Shown: positions 43,034 to 55,043, counted from the first letter of the stretch. The stretch is DNA of 64,000 nt from Chitinophagaceae bacterium IBVUCB2 (GCA_002127295.1 NFUV01000001.1:1612001-1676000), one strand, 5' to 3'. The notes: generated by a model from the letters alone, not told the origin. Made by a program: numbers and translations.

Positions 43034-43792
43034 TTATTGCATCGTTGTAAAGGTCACTTCCGTTTCTGATGATGTTACAGTAATGGTAGCACCTCCGGGA
43101 TCAAGCACTGTTCCGTTGAACTTATATTTGAACTTGAATAATTTTCTTCCTGTTGAAGGTGTAAATGAAACAGAAGGAATGTAAGAAGCACTCCAAATCG
43201 TTTCTCCTGTTTTTCTTACCGTCAAGTTAAGAGGTGAGCCAACATTATTTCCTGCATCATCCACCATTGTAATAGTAGCTGTAGTGGGAGTCATTCTTTG
43301 TTCGTTGGCAGTAACTCCATAAGCCTTATCAAAGTTTACAGTTACAACATCATCTGCTCCTACTTTTCCTGGAAAAACCCGGAGCATAGTGGGTGTAAAA
43401 ACAAGCGGATCAAAATTAAATGGCCCCTGGTTGGATGTTTGCGCAGAACCATCTTTCTTTTTTACAAGGAAATTAAAGTTTGATAGAGATGCGGGTGGAA
43501 GACCATACAATACAGTGCCGGTAAAAGTAAAACTCCATTTGTTGGTTCCTGCTGCTGTCATCCTTGCTGCATCAGGAGAGTTTGTCCAGCTGGTATTAAG
43601 TGGGCTGTCGCCAGCATTTCCCCATAACCAGATATACGCTTCACTGGAACCAGCCATAGGCGTTCCGGTTACGTCAAAAGTGAGTGTAACCTGGTCTTCT
43701 GCAGTAAAGGTAGCAGGAGAAAAAGATGGGTTCTGTGCTTTTGCAAAAAGACCAGCACTAATAAAAAGAATCAGGTATAATAGCTTCTTCAT
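43034..43792 (-). CDS. Exported protein of the starch operon, starch-binding-like
   Basis: 252-residue secreted protein (signal MKKLLYLILFISAGLFAKAQ, no lipobox cysteine). Two beta-sandwich halves can be seen: ~22-125 (FTAEDQVTLTFDVTGTPMAGSSEAYIWLWG ... KWSFTFTGTVLYGLPP) and ~130-250 (FTPTMLRVFPGKVGADDVVTVNFDKAYGV). The first half resembles the N-terminal ~130 residues of the amylase at 52.7 kb (same order of PDxP, DxVxxxLDxxxG, YVxxG-like blocks), so it may be a carbohydrate-binding or Ig-like module. It lies 34 bases upstream of susE in the same operon. No enzymatic motif. Confidence 0.72.
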   Translation of the reverse strand: MKKLLYLILFISAGLFAKAQNPSFSPATFTAEDQVTLTFDVTGTPMAGSSEAYIWLWGNAGDSPLNTSWTNSPDAARMTAAGTNKWSFTFTGTVLYGLPPASLSNFNFLVKKKDGSAQTSNQGPFNFDPLVFTPTMLRVFPGKVGADDVVTVNFDKAYGVTANEQRMTPTTATITMVDDAGNNVGSPLNLTVRKTGETIWSASYIPSVSFTPSTGRKLFKFKYKFNGTVLDPGGATITVTSSETEVTFTTMQ

Positions 43793-43807
43793 ATAGCAAT
43801 GAGTTTA

Positions 43808-44314
43808 TTATTGTTTAGCAAATTCGTAACTGTAAGTAATAACTGTCTTCCCCGTAGCAGCCTCAACTCTTGCCACAGCTAATTTTAAAGTGTTTGATGC
43901 ACCAACAGGATAGCCTCCTAAAGTAGTAACCTCGGTAGACGCTCCACTGGTAAGTGTTATATTCTTGGGAGATGCAGCATTATCAACTGACCAGGTTCCA
44001 CTGGTAAGCTTAATAATTTTAGGAGATGCTCCTGGTACTGTAGTAAATGTACCGGGTGCTCCTGCATTCAGGTTGAATGTAATTCTAAAATCGGTGTAAG
44101 GAAATAAGGTTGTTATATCTATTTCTTTAAAAGGAAATCCTTTTGCTTTAGCCGATTCATCAACTTGTGTAGCTTTTGTAAGCTTCCAGGTTCCTTCCAA
44201 CGATGCCAATATATTTCTAGGGGCATCTAATTCCTTGTGTGCATCAGGTTGACAAGCCGTTAGCAGGAAGCTAACCGACAACATCATTAAGCCTGCTCTG
44301 AATAATTTTTGCAT
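43808..44314 (-). CDS. Lipocalin-like lipoprotein of the starch operon
   Basis: 168 residues from ATG 44314, which starts the lipoprotein signal MQKLFRAGLMMLSVSFLLTAC (lipobox LLTAC); the longer frame to 44353 overlaps the susD end and has no signal logic. The mature part is beta-rich: SLEGTWKLTKATQVDES, then FRITFNLNAGAPGTFTTVPG, KLTSGTWSVDNAASPKNITLTSG and TLKLAVARVEAATGKTVITYSYEF, the pattern of DUF5004/lipocalin-like proteins that accompany SusC/SusD pairs. The precise role is unknown; it is a possible surface glycan-binding partner. Context supports a starch role. Confidence 0.72.
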   Translation of the reverse strand: MQKLFRAGLMMLSVSFLLTACQPDAHKELDAPRNILASLEGTWKLTKATQVDESAKAKGFPFKEIDITTLFPYTDFRITFNLNAGAPGTFTTVPGASPKIIKLTSGTWSVDNAASPKNITLTSGASTEVTTLGGYPVGASNTLKLAVARVEAATGKTVITYSYEFAKQ

Positions 44315-44343
44315 ATACAATCGTTTAATCGTTTTAATTATTT

Positions 44344-45732
44344 TTAGAAACAACCGCCTTCTACGTTCATAATAAATGCTGTATTAGCATCTTTTTCTGC
44401 TTTCGGAAATTGAAGAATAAATCCGTTACAATTCCATAAAGAACCACGGCGATCTACATTAGTAGCATTCCTTGCTCCTATGCGTTTAATTTCTTGTGTA
44501 CGACTTCCTTCCCCTACTAATTCTAATTCTCTTTCAGTACGGGCAGCAGCAATTACAGCAGATGCGGCAGCATTTAAAGGAAGATTAAATGTGGTTCCAC
44601 CATATGCTCTAGTCATTATCTGATTAATATCGCCAATAGCCACAGCAAGGTTGGCTCCACCTGTTTCTGCACCAGCTTCAGCCCGGATTAACTTGATCTC
44701 TGTTAGATGAACAAGCGGTAATGCAAAATTGTTCTTGTTATACTTCGTTAATAAATTAAACCCTGGTTGTAATGTAGTGCTATACCAGGCAGCTTTTCTC
44801 AGATCGGCAGCCCTTATAGTTGCTGCAGCATAATATTGATCTGTAAAGCGGAAATTAGGCAACCCCGCATCTGATCTAAAAGCACCTCGTAGTTCACCGC
44901 CGGGTCTAAATCCATTCGCATCGTCAGCTATCGTTAAAATTCCTTCTGTGCTTAACCCTAATGAAAATCTATTGGCAAAACCAGCATCCATTGTAAATTT
45001 ATTGCTGCCGATTACCTCATTTGCATATTTATATGCATTTACAAAATCATTTTGCTGGAAATATACTTTTGCCAAATAAGCTTTTGCTGCCCATTTGGTA
45101 GCTGTATAAAATTTGCCATTTGCTGTAACATCTGGCAATAGCACATCAGCCGAAGTTAAATCCGCAATTACCTGGGCATATACTTGTGCAACGGTTGAGC
45201 GGGGTTTTGAAGTTAAATCAAGTTCGGTCCTAAGAGGAATTCCTAAATGAGAATTATCAGCAGAATAACCCCAGGGTTGTGCAAATGTTCTTACTAATTC
45301 AAAAGTGGCTATACCCCGAAAAAGTTTTGCTTCTCCCTCAATCAGGTTTTTTTGAGTAGTGGCAAGATCCAGTCTTGACAAAACCTTATTCGCTCTTGCT
45401 ATTACTTCATATCCTTTTGAATAAAATCCATCTCTTGTACCACCAAAAATTGAGTTCTGTCTTTTATAAATTTCTGAATAATCGCCAGTAAAAAATTCAC
45501 CCCTGTAATGATCCCCAAGCAACTCATTCATTATCTGCAAACGGCCGCCATAAAAAGCTCCATCTGATATTATGGTATAAATACCATTCGAGAAAGCTTG
45601 CAGATCAGCTTCTGTTTTAAGTGCCTGTTCTTCATTAAGCTGACCCTCTGGTGGTCTTTCAAGGAATTTTTTACATGAACTAAAGCTAAAGACCAACAGT
45701 ACCAGGAGCGATATTTTGATAAATTGTTTCAT
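44344..45732 (-). CDS. susD: SusD/RagB-type nutrient-binding lipoprotein
   Basis: 462 residues from ATG 45732. Lipoprotein signal with FSFSSC (cysteine ~20) followed by KKFLERPPEGQLNEEQALKTEADLQAFSNGIYTII, the standard SusD beginning. TPR-like helices follow (AKAYLAKVYFQQNDFVNAYKYANEVI), and the C-terminus has the family's LVHLTEIKLIRAEAGAETGG and ARTERELELVGEGSRTQEIKRIG. It forms the lid on the SusC barrel. Only 21 bases separate it from susC upstream. Normal length. Confident at family level; the starch assignment comes from the amylase and susE neighbours. Confidence 0.95.
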   Translation of the reverse strand: MKQFIKISLLVLLVFSFSSCKKFLERPPEGQLNEEQALKTEADLQAFSNGIYTIISDGAFYGGRLQIMNELLGDHYRGEFFTGDYSEIYKRQNSIFGGTRDGFYSKGYEVIARANKVLSRLDLATTQKNLIEGEAKLFRGIATFELVRTFAQPWGYSADNSHLGIPLRTELDLTSKPRSTVAQVYAQVIADLTSADVLLPDVTANGKFYTATKWAAKAYLAKVYFQQNDFVNAYKYANEVIGSNKFTMDAGFANRFSLGLSTEGILTIADDANGFRPGGELRGAFRSDAGLPNFRFTDQYYAAATIRAADLRKAAWYSTTLQPGFNLLTKYNKNNFALPLVHLTEIKLIRAEAGAETGGANLAVAIGDINQIMTRAYGGTTFNLPLNAAASAVIAAARTERELELVGEGSRTQEIKRIGARNATNVDRRGSLWNCNGFILQFPKAEKDANTAFIMNVEGGCF

Positions 45733-45753
45733 AATAAGCAATTATTAAATATT

Positions 45754-48700
45754 TTAAAATCCAAGATTAATACCAAACACAAATGTTTTTTGTGTAGGCG
45801 CAGTCAGGTAAGTAACATTCGGACTAAGATTTCTATCCTGAGGATTTTCAAAGTCCCTTGTTATTTCCGGATCGCCACCTGGATATTTTGTAAATGTGAG
45901 CAAGTTTGAACCAGACAGGTAGAATTTAAGCGACCTGATCTTCCATTTATCCAATACACTCCTTTTAAGAGAATATCCCAGGGATAATTCTCGTAAACGT
46001 AAATAACTGGCGTCATGTAAAAACATAGTGGAGTTAAATTGATCCTCGCTTGGTAAACCAGGATAGTTTGTTGCATCTGTTGTTAGACGGGGATATTTTG
46101 CGACATCACCCGGCATTGTCCATCTGTCATAAAAATCTTCACGGAAATTCCAGTTCTTTTTAGACACACCCATGAACTGATACTTTCCTGAGTTGTCATA
46201 AATATTGCCTCCTATTACATAAGTAAATAATACAGAAAGATCAAAGCCTTTGTATTCTGCAGCTGTATTAAAACCACCGATATAATCCGGCATAACGCTT
46301 CCTGCAAATACACGATGATCAAGAGAGAATGTTTTGGTTTGCTTGCCATCTTTATCTAACCAGATAGGTAAGCCGTCAGCTGCATCCACTCCAAAATAAC
46401 GAACGAGGTAATTAACACCTAAAGGATAACCCTCTACTACACGGGTATCGTTGGTACCACCACTTACTGCATCAGGTCCAAGTTCCCAATTCAATACTTC
46501 ATTATAATTTCTTGAAATATTACCGCCTACAGACCATTTAGTAGTTGGCTTGTTTATAATCTTGTAATTAAGACTTAACTCTAATCCTTCATTTAACACC
46601 CGGCTATCAAAAAGATTACGGTTAATATTGGGCACCCCTGTAGAAGGAGGCAAGCCCGGATTAAGAATTGTTGAAGTTGTTTGCTTATTATAATATGCTA
46701 ATTCGCCGGTTAATTTACTTCCAAACAATCCAAACTCCACTGCAACATCAACATTCTGTAATTCCTCCCATGCTAAATTGGGATTACCAAGATTATTTAA
46801 ATATAAAGTGGGAGTGCCGTTGTAAGGAGTACCTCCTTGTCTGTAGTTATCGTAATAATTACCAGAGCCGATGCTGGCATTACCAACTATTCCGAAACTT
46901 GCTCTGAGTTTTAAGAAATTAACAAAATTCAAATTTTTAATAAATTCTTCTTCGCTTAATGTCCATGCTGCAGATGCTGCAGGGAAAAAACCGTGTTTGT
47001 TATTCGTTCCAAATTTTGAAGAACCGTCTACACGAGCCGTTAGTTGTAAGGCAATTTTTTCTTTAAAGGAGTAATTAATACGACCAAAGAAGCTGTTAAA
47101 AGTATACTCTCCATCAGATTTTTCAGTTGCCTGTGGCGGTGTTTGCGATTCTCTTTGTTGAATGAAAAAGTCTCTCCGCTTTTTATAGACATCCGGATTT
47201 TTCCAGAATGGTTCATTAGCAAATTGTCCAATTTCAAAAAGATAACTTTTTTGAACATATTCATTTGCTTCCGCACCTAATAAGAAATTGAATTTATGGT
47301 TTTGCCCGATGTCTTTGAGATAGTTAACCGTTACATTTCCATTTTTATTATTTCCCCAATAAGGAAATGCTTTTGCATAACCGGAATCCGGGTTGTTGAT
47401 CCAATTGGCCGTCTCGAAAATATTATCAAGTCCTTTTATATACTCAATAGAACCATTGGCTCTTACAAATAGATTCTTTACCGGCTCATATTCAAAAGAA
47501 AGTCCGCCGATATACCTTTCATTAACTTCTCTTCTTTTTGTTTCCTGTATTTTTCTAACTGGATTAGCTCCGTTTACAAAATAAGACCCATCAGGATTGT
47601 AAGGGGTGTAAAAAGGCAGTGCGCTACTCATTGCATCTCCTATTCCACCATCCCATGCAGCAGATACTCTTTTATTAGTACCCCTGTTATAACCGGAGGT
47701 AAGTGATACTTTTAAATTATCAAGTATCTTATAATCCATGTTCAATCTTGCACTTAATCGCTGATAACTATTTGTTTTAATATACCCTTCGTTATTACTA
47801 TAAGAAAGATTGGCAAATGTTTTTAATTTTTCTGTACCCTGAGTCATACTTAAGTTATGCTCATTGATAAATCCAACCTGTGTTAACAGATCCCACCAGT
47901 CTGTGTTATTTTGACTAGCTGTAGCATAAGTATACCCTCCAGGAAGATCAGCCTGACCAACTTTACCATCATTCTCCCAAGCTTCTTGTCTTAATTGCAG
48001 CCACTCGGAAGTATTGGCGAACTCTTGTCTTTTAGCATAAGTGGCAGCACCCAGGCGAGTAGAATAGTTAAAACTCATTTTACCTGACTTACCTCTCTTT
48101 GTTGTTATTAATATTACACCGTTAGCTCCTCTTGAACCATAAATACCAGTTGCGCCAGCATCTTTTAAGATTTCTATTGATTCAATATCGGACGGATTGA
48201 TGGATGCTAAGGGATTTTGGTTCATTGCTCCCGCATTGCTCCTTGAAAACTGATCAGAAATAATGGGTATCCCATCTACTACATACAAAGGATCGCCACT
48301 GGCTGTTATAGAGCCAACACCCCGGATACGGATAACCGAACCTGAACCTGCCAGGCCATTTCCTTGTAAGACTTGTACACCCGGAGCTTTTCCTTGTAAG
48401 GCAGATTCAAAACTTGGCGATACGATAGTGTTTAATTTGTCGCCACTAACTTTTGTGATCGCACCCGTTACATCTTTACGTCTTTGTGTTCCATAACCAA
48501 TTACCACTACTTCATTCAGTGCCGTATTAGTACCAACTAACGAAACATTTACTGTAGTTCCAGTTATGGATACTTCTTGCGAAGCATAACCCACCGACGA
48601 AACAACTAAAGTAGTTACTGATGAAGGGACGCTGATACTAAAACTCCCGTCTGCGTTTGTTTGGACACCTGTCCGGGTACCTTTCGCAGTAACAGTAGCG

Positions 48701-48834
48701 CCGCTCATAGCACTACCATCTCTTGAATCAGTAATCTTTCCTGTAATTGTTTTGTTTTGCGAGAAGGCCGCAGCAGAAAAAAGTAATAGCAATGTACATA
48801 ACACTGCATTCTTAACAGATAGTGAGGAAGGCAT
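45754..48834 (-). CDS. susC: SusC/RagA-type TonB-dependent outer-membrane transporter
   Basis: 1026 residues from ATG 48834 (a TTG six bases upstream is also in frame). Signal peptide to about residue 25 (LLLLFSAAAFSQ), carboxypeptidase-regulatory-like domain ~28-105 (ITGKITDSRDGSAMSGATV), TonB-box-like VVIGYGTQRRKDVTGAI, plug ~115-225 with DPLYVVDGIPI and SIEILKDAGATGIYGSRGANGVILITTKRGK, and the 22-strand barrel ending in FVFGINLGF. It imports oligosaccharides with SusD. It heads the operon susC-susD-lipoprotein-exported protein-susE, and the upstream sequence shares a promoter/operator block with the amylase gene. Confidence 0.96.
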   Translation of the reverse strand: MPSSLSVKNAVLCTLLLLFSAAAFSQNKTITGKITDSRDGSAMSGATVTAKGTRTGVQTNADGSFSISVPSSVTTLVVSSVGYASQEVSITGTTVNVSLVGTNTALNEVVVIGYGTQRRKDVTGAITKVSGDKLNTIVSPSFESALQGKAPGVQVLQGNGLAGSGSVIRIRGVGSITASGDPLYVVDGIPIISDQFSRSNAGAMNQNPLASINPSDIESIEILKDAGATGIYGSRGANGVILITTKRGKSGKMSFNYSTRLGAATYAKRQEFANTSEWLQLRQEAWENDGKVGQADLPGGYTYATASQNNTDWWDLLTQVGFINEHNLSMTQGTEKLKTFANLSYSNNEGYIKTNSYQRLSARLNMDYKILDNLKVSLTSGYNRGTNKRVSAAWDGGIGDAMSSALPFYTPYNPDGSYFVNGANPVRKIQETKRREVNERYIGGLSFEYEPVKNLFVRANGSIEYIKGLDNIFETANWINNPDSGYAKAFPYWGNNKNGNVTVNYLKDIGQNHKFNFLLGAEANEYVQKSYLFEIGQFANEPFWKNPDVYKKRRDFFIQQRESQTPPQATEKSDGEYTFNSFFGRINYSFKEKIALQLTARVDGSSKFGTNNKHGFFPAASAAWTLSEEEFIKNLNFVNFLKLRASFGIVGNASIGSGNYYDNYRQGGTPYNGTPTLYLNNLGNPNLAWEELQNVDVAVEFGLFGSKLTGELAYYNKQTTSTILNPGLPPSTGVPNINRNLFDSRVLNEGLELSLNYKIINKPTTKWSVGGNISRNYNEVLNWELGPDAVSGGTNDTRVVEGYPLGVNYLVRYFGVDAADGLPIWLDKDGKQTKTFSLDHRVFAGSVMPDYIGGFNTAAEYKGFDLSVLFTYVIGGNIYDNSGKYQFMGVSKKNWNFREDFYDRWTMPGDVAKYPRLTTDATNYPGLPSEDQFNSTMFLHDASYLRLRELSLGYSLKRSVLDKWKIRSLKFYLSGSNLLTFTKYPGGDPEITRDFENPQDRNLSPNVTYLTAPTQKTFVFGINLGF

Positions 48835-48865
48835 AAGCAATCTTTAAATTTTTACAATCGTAATT

Positions 48866-48921
48866 CAAACACACACATTATGTACTAAAGACACAACCAA
48901 ATGTGTATTAAACACACAATG
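48866..48921 (-). promoter_or_regulatory. susC promoter with candidate operator
   Basis: Minus strand: AGTACATAATGTGT followed directly by GTGTTTG, 32 to 52 bases before the susC start. The block AGTACATAnTGTGT is also in front of the amylase gene (52836-52868) in the same position relative to a -7-like element. A further inverted repeat TGTGT-5 bases-ACACA lies at 48902-48916. This is a candidate site for the Nudix-type regulator encoded next door. Confidence 0.6.
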
Positions 48922-49059
48922 TTAAACTAAATTTAAATTCTACAAAAAAATATTTTTGAATTTTTTTAGCAATTTCAATGTCTTAAATCAATAATTGACA
49001 GAAAGTTTAAAAAAACCTTTCAGTTCAAATTAAATTCTTAAACAATTATAACTAACTGA

Positions 49060-49797
49060 TTATCTAACTGTTGCCGAAAATTTCTTTTTCCCGTTTTTCT
49101 TTTTAAGCTCTGGCTTAAGCTTGTAGAGTTTTCCGGGGCGGTGGGGAACATCGTTTTCTATTTCCTTAATATCAAGTAACCAATCCTTTATAACAATCTT
49201 CTTTCTAAAATTGCGCCTGTCCAATTCAACGCCCAAAATAGCCTGGTATAACTCCTGTAATTCCCGAAGTGAAAATTTCTCAGGCAACAAATTAAAAATT
49301 ACTGGATAATCCAACACCTGCTGTTGCAATCTGCCTAAACAAGTTTCCAAAATCAACTTGTGATCGAAAGCAAGTTTCTTAATTTCATGAACAGGATGCC
49401 AGCTAAGTTCATTATGGCTTAGCTGCAATTTTTGATGCTTAATATCAATTAAAGAATAATAAGCAATTGTGATTACTCGACCCGAAGGGTGCCGGTCCAA
49501 GCCTCCGAATGCATGAACCTGTTCAAGATACATATCATCCATCCCTGTCCTTTCTTTTAAAATCCGGTATGACGCAGTTTCCAAATCTTCATCCGGCCTT
49601 ATCAAATCACCCAACAATGAATAAAGACCAGAGAATTCTTCCAAATCCGATTTTATAAGCAATACTTTTAATTCCTTTTCATCATATCCAAAAATTACAC
49701 AGTCTACAGATATAGCTATATTAAAATAATCAATATGGCTTATTTTTTCTAACTCGGCCGTTTTTAACTGGAGTGCTTTTTCCATTGCTGGTGGCAT
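49060..49797 (-). CDS. Nudix-fold transcriptional regulator (NrtR/AraR-like)
   Basis: 245-residue cytosolic regulator with an N-terminal Nudix domain (~25-155) and a C-terminal winged-helix domain (~165-230, FSLRELQELYQAILGVELDRRNFRKKIV). The Nudix box reads RPDEDLETASYRILKERTGM: compared with the catalytic REUxEExGU, the first glutamate is isoleucine and the last is arginine, so hydrolysis is probably lost, as in regulators that use the fold to sense a ligand. It lies between susC and the amylase gene on the same strand, 8 bases after the amylase stop. Likely senses a sugar or nucleotide signal to control starch genes; the ligand is unknown. Confidence 0.87.
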   Translation of the reverse strand: MPPAMEKALQLKTAELEKISHIDYFNIAISVDCVIFGYDEKELKVLLIKSDLEEFSGLYSLLGDLIRPDEDLETASYRILKERTGMDDMYLEQVHAFGGLDRHPSGRVITIAYYSLIDIKHQKLQLSHNELSWHPVHEIKKLAFDHKLILETCLGRLQQQVLDYPVIFNLLPEKFSLRELQELYQAILGVELDRRNFRKKIVIKDWLLDIKEIENDVPHRPGKLYKLKPELKKKNGKKKFSATVR

Positions 49798-49805
49798 TTT
49801 AAATT

Positions 49806-52715
49806 TTATTGAACGACTATTTTAACGGAAACTGATTGAGTGGCCGCCTGTATTTTCAAAACATAAATTCCGGCCGGCAAATTATTGATTTTATTGTTAA
49901 GTGGCAGTAGATGCTTTCCTTTTACTAATCGATCAGCAAATATATTTCTCACCCGCTGACCTACTTGATTGAATAAACTAACATCCACCTTTCCGGTTAT
50001 CGGCACATTAACAGTAAGTACAGACGATGGAGTAGCAGGATTCGAAGAAACAGATGCACTTAAAGTATTTTCAGGATTATTGATAACTGTGACGGGTGTC
50101 GTTACTGCATTAATAAGGTTTCGATTTAAATAGACATGAAACTCGCCGGGTTGCAGTGTTATATTCTGGGCCGTGCCTGTTGATGTAAAAGTTGTTCCAT
50201 TCAGATAATCATACCATGTTCCTGCAGATGGAAATGTAAAGGTGGTTGTCTGAGCTGTTACGTCAAAATTTCCTACCACACACATCATGGATGAGTCGGT
50301 TGCACTTCGCATCGTCATCGTTTTAAAAGCTCCCGAAAGGTTACGGGCTAACGTAATGTTGTTACCGATAAACACATCTTTGTACCATGGATGAAACCTT
50401 AATTTATTTAAACTACTATACACATCATACAATCGTTGTCTTTGTATGACCGTCTGAAAATCCCAGCGGATGGGTTTTTGATCCGTCTTTGTATTACAAT
50501 CCCCACCCTCTCCATTAGTTGATAAATAACAACGGGAAAAATCGTAACCTAATTCACCAAACTGCCATATCATTTTAGGGCCAGGAATGGTAAGCATAAA
50601 TGCGGCGTTCAGCTCCATTCTTTTTAAAGCAGTTGCAAAATCTCTTACACTATAACTTCCGGATGAGTTGCCATACTTAATATTCTTAAATGTTATACGT
50701 TCCTCATCATGGCTTTCCATAAAAGTTACGAGGTGTGGATTGGCCCAGCCTCTTGTTGTATAAACACCTCTTTCAAAATTTGAATTGCCGATAAATCCCA
50801 TTGAAGCTTCCTGGTATTGCGTCCATACATTCGACCACAGCAAAAATCCACTGTTTGATAATTCCAGTTCTTCCGCATCATCACAAAAATGTTCCAGGAT
50901 AATATAGGGATCTGGAATAATAGTTTTAATTGCATTTGAATAGTTATTCAAAATAGCTATACGGCTCGCATCATAAGCAGAAAATCCAGCATCGGTTGTG
51001 GAAACCTTTTGCGTAAGACCTTTAGAAAAGTCCACACGGTATCCATCTATTTTATACTCACTAACCCAATGCTGCAACACCCTGTTGAAAAAATATGTAG
51101 TAGCTGCACTTGAGTGATTAAAATCTTCTCCAAAACCGAAAGCATGGGGCTGTACGGGGTTATACCAGGGATTATTGGCCGCAGGCCTGTTATTCGGCCC
51201 GTCCCAATATAATTGTGCTAAAGGCGAAGGGCCATAGGTGTGATTAAGTACAATATCCATAATAACAGCTATGCCATTTTTATGGCATGTATCAATAAAT
51301 TCCTTCAGTGTATTTTTTGAGCCATAATATTTATCCGGAGCAAAATATTGGTAGCCATTATAACCCCAGCTTAGATTTCCTTCAAACTCATTGAATGGCA
51401 TTACTTCAATGGCATTTATTCCCAATCGTTTTAGGTAACTCAGTGTATCTTTTAAAGTTTTCCAATTATGTGCAGCAAGAAAATCTCTTAACAACAATTC
51501 ATAAATTACCAGGTTTCTTTTATCGGGACGGGTAAAATTGTTTACTGCCCAGGTATATGCAGGACCATTTGTTTGAAGTGTACTAACAATACCCGTTGTA
51601 GATCCTGTCGGATATGGCTTTAGGGGTGTATAAGTATCTGCAGGTATAGAGCCGTCATGTGAAGGATCCAATATTTTTTCAGCATAAGGTTCTGCTATTT
51701 TCAATGTACCATCCACAAAGTATTGAAACAAATATTCTGTTCCTGATGTAAGTCCGTTTATAGTAAGCCACCAGTAATTACCATCAGGTGTTTTATTCAT
51801 GGTATAATTTGTCTGCTCTACCCAATTACTTCCCGGAAAATCTCCAATAACAGAAACACGGCTTTTGCCGGGAGCATATAAAACCAGTGTAACAGAAGTT
51901 CCACTTATATAATTTATGCCATCTTTTACCCCCGGTGGTAAGGGTAAAACTGTAACCGACGATGTAGCAAAAAATTGAAAAGATTCTGATTTTGTGGTAG
52001 CTCCATCTATTGCATCCACTCTTACTGTTTGATTGCCAGAAGTTGTAATTACAGGATTTGCAGATATTGTTGTCACATTATTGGCCGATTGTATTTCTGT
52101 TCCATTTAAGAACAACTTCATCACCGATGATTTATTAGCAATGGCTGTTAATGCAATATTATCACCAACCTGTTTTGTAATTGGCTCTGGAATACGGGCA
52201 AATGTTGGTTGAAAAAAAGGAGTGGTAAACCGTGTAGCTATTGAATTATCATAAACAGGAATATACATATCGCTCCCATCAATATTGGCTGCTTTTTTAA
52301 CCAGTGCGGTATTTGCATTCGCATCCCTAAATATAATAGCAACATTCCTGATGGTTTCCCCTGCCGGTACACCAAAAAAACTTCTGATATTATTAATTAC
52401 GTACTGATATTTATTATTGCCTAAGGAAGTTGCTTTTAATGCAGCAGTAGTGCCTCCGTAGGTTCCTCCGGTACTGCCATTTACATATAGCCATTGTGTG
52501 CCGTTAATACTGAGGTTGGTGGTCACACCTACATGCACATAAATATTATTGGGGTTGGAATAATTAAACAAACCCTGGTTACCCTTACTTGCATCGAGAA
52601 CGATGGTGATATTATCATTGTCTTTCGGAAAATCCGGAGTCCAGGTAAGTAGTTGTGCATTAACAGAAAAAGTAACAGCAACAATACTGAGCAGTGTAAA
52701 AAAAAATCGCTTCAT
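49806..52715 (-). CDS. Secreted alpha-amylase family enzyme (GH13) with T9SS sorting domain
   Basis: 969 residues. Signal peptide ~1-20; N-terminal beta domain ~20-150 with a cadherin/starch-binding look; Ig-like ~165-250; CBM48-like E-set ~255-365 (LVLYAPGKSRVSVIGDFPGSNWVEQ); GH13 barrel ~395-800 with AVIMDIVLNHTYG (region I), YKIDGYRVDFSKG (nucleophile Asp), ILEHFCD (acid/base Glu) and FMESHDEERI (third Asp); C-terminal type A T9SS signal (~885-969, VSLFNQVGQRVRNIF ... LPAGIYVLKIQ). It should cleave alpha-1,4 glucans outside the cell. Bacteroides SusG is a lipoprotein; this one is exported by T9SS instead. Confidence 0.94.
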   Translation of the reverse strand: MKRFFFTLLSIVAVTFSVNAQLLTWTPDFPKDNDNITIVLDASKGNQGLFNYSNPNNIYVHVGVTTNLSINGTQWLYVNGSTGGTYGGTTAALKATSLGNNKYQYVINNIRSFFGVPAGETIRNVAIIFRDANANTALVKKAANIDGSDMYIPVYDNSIATRFTTPFFQPTFARIPEPITKQVGDNIALTAIANKSSVMKLFLNGTEIQSANNVTTISANPVITTSGNQTVRVDAIDGATTKSESFQFFATSSVTVLPLPPGVKDGINYISGTSVTLVLYAPGKSRVSVIGDFPGSNWVEQTNYTMNKTPDGNYWWLTINGLTSGTEYLFQYFVDGTLKIAEPYAEKILDPSHDGSIPADTYTPLKPYPTGSTTGIVSTLQTNGPAYTWAVNNFTRPDKRNLVIYELLLRDFLAAHNWKTLKDTLSYLKRLGINAIEVMPFNEFEGNLSWGYNGYQYFAPDKYYGSKNTLKEFIDTCHKNGIAVIMDIVLNHTYGPSPLAQLYWDGPNNRPAANNPWYNPVQPHAFGFGEDFNHSSAATTYFFNRVLQHWVSEYKIDGYRVDFSKGLTQKVSTTDAGFSAYDASRIAILNNYSNAIKTIIPDPYIILEHFCDDAEELELSNSGFLLWSNVWTQYQEASMGFIGNSNFERGVYTTRGWANPHLVTFMESHDEERITFKNIKYGNSSGSYSVRDFATALKRMELNAAFMLTIPGPKMIWQFGELGYDFSRCYLSTNGEGGDCNTKTDQKPIRWDFQTVIQRQRLYDVYSSLNKLRFHPWYKDVFIGNNITLARNLSGAFKTMTMRSATDSSMMCVVGNFDVTAQTTTFTFPSAGTWYDYLNGTTFTSTGTAQNITLQPGEFHVYLNRNLINAVTTPVTVINNPENTLSASVSSNPATPSSVLTVNVPITGKVDVSLFNQVGQRVRNIFADRLVKGKHLLPLNNKINNLPAGIYVLKIQAATQSVSVKIVVQ

Positions 52716-52835
52716 GTGTACTTAATTTATATAGCCACATGGAATTTGCTCAAACAATGATTTTCGAAAGCATTATAAACTGCTCAATTATTGTTGGGCA
52801 TATTTCATGGCAAGCTCGTTTTCAAATTGTGTTTC

Positions 52836-52868
52836 CGAAGATACACAATATGTACTTACAACACATTA
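52836..52868 (-). promoter_or_regulatory. Amylase promoter with candidate operator
   Basis: Minus strand: TGTGTTGTA, AGTACATATTGTG, then TATCTTCG (52843 down to 52836), a Bacteroidota -7 variant. The operator-like block matches the one before susC. The amylase start is about 120 bases downstream, so the mRNA has a leader of roughly 115 bases; I see nothing else notable in it. Confidence 0.62.
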
Positions 52869-52913
52869 GAAATTCAAATTTTAATTCTTCCGCCATTTAA
52901 TGCTACCGATTAA

Positions 52914-55043
<2,130 letters not shown>

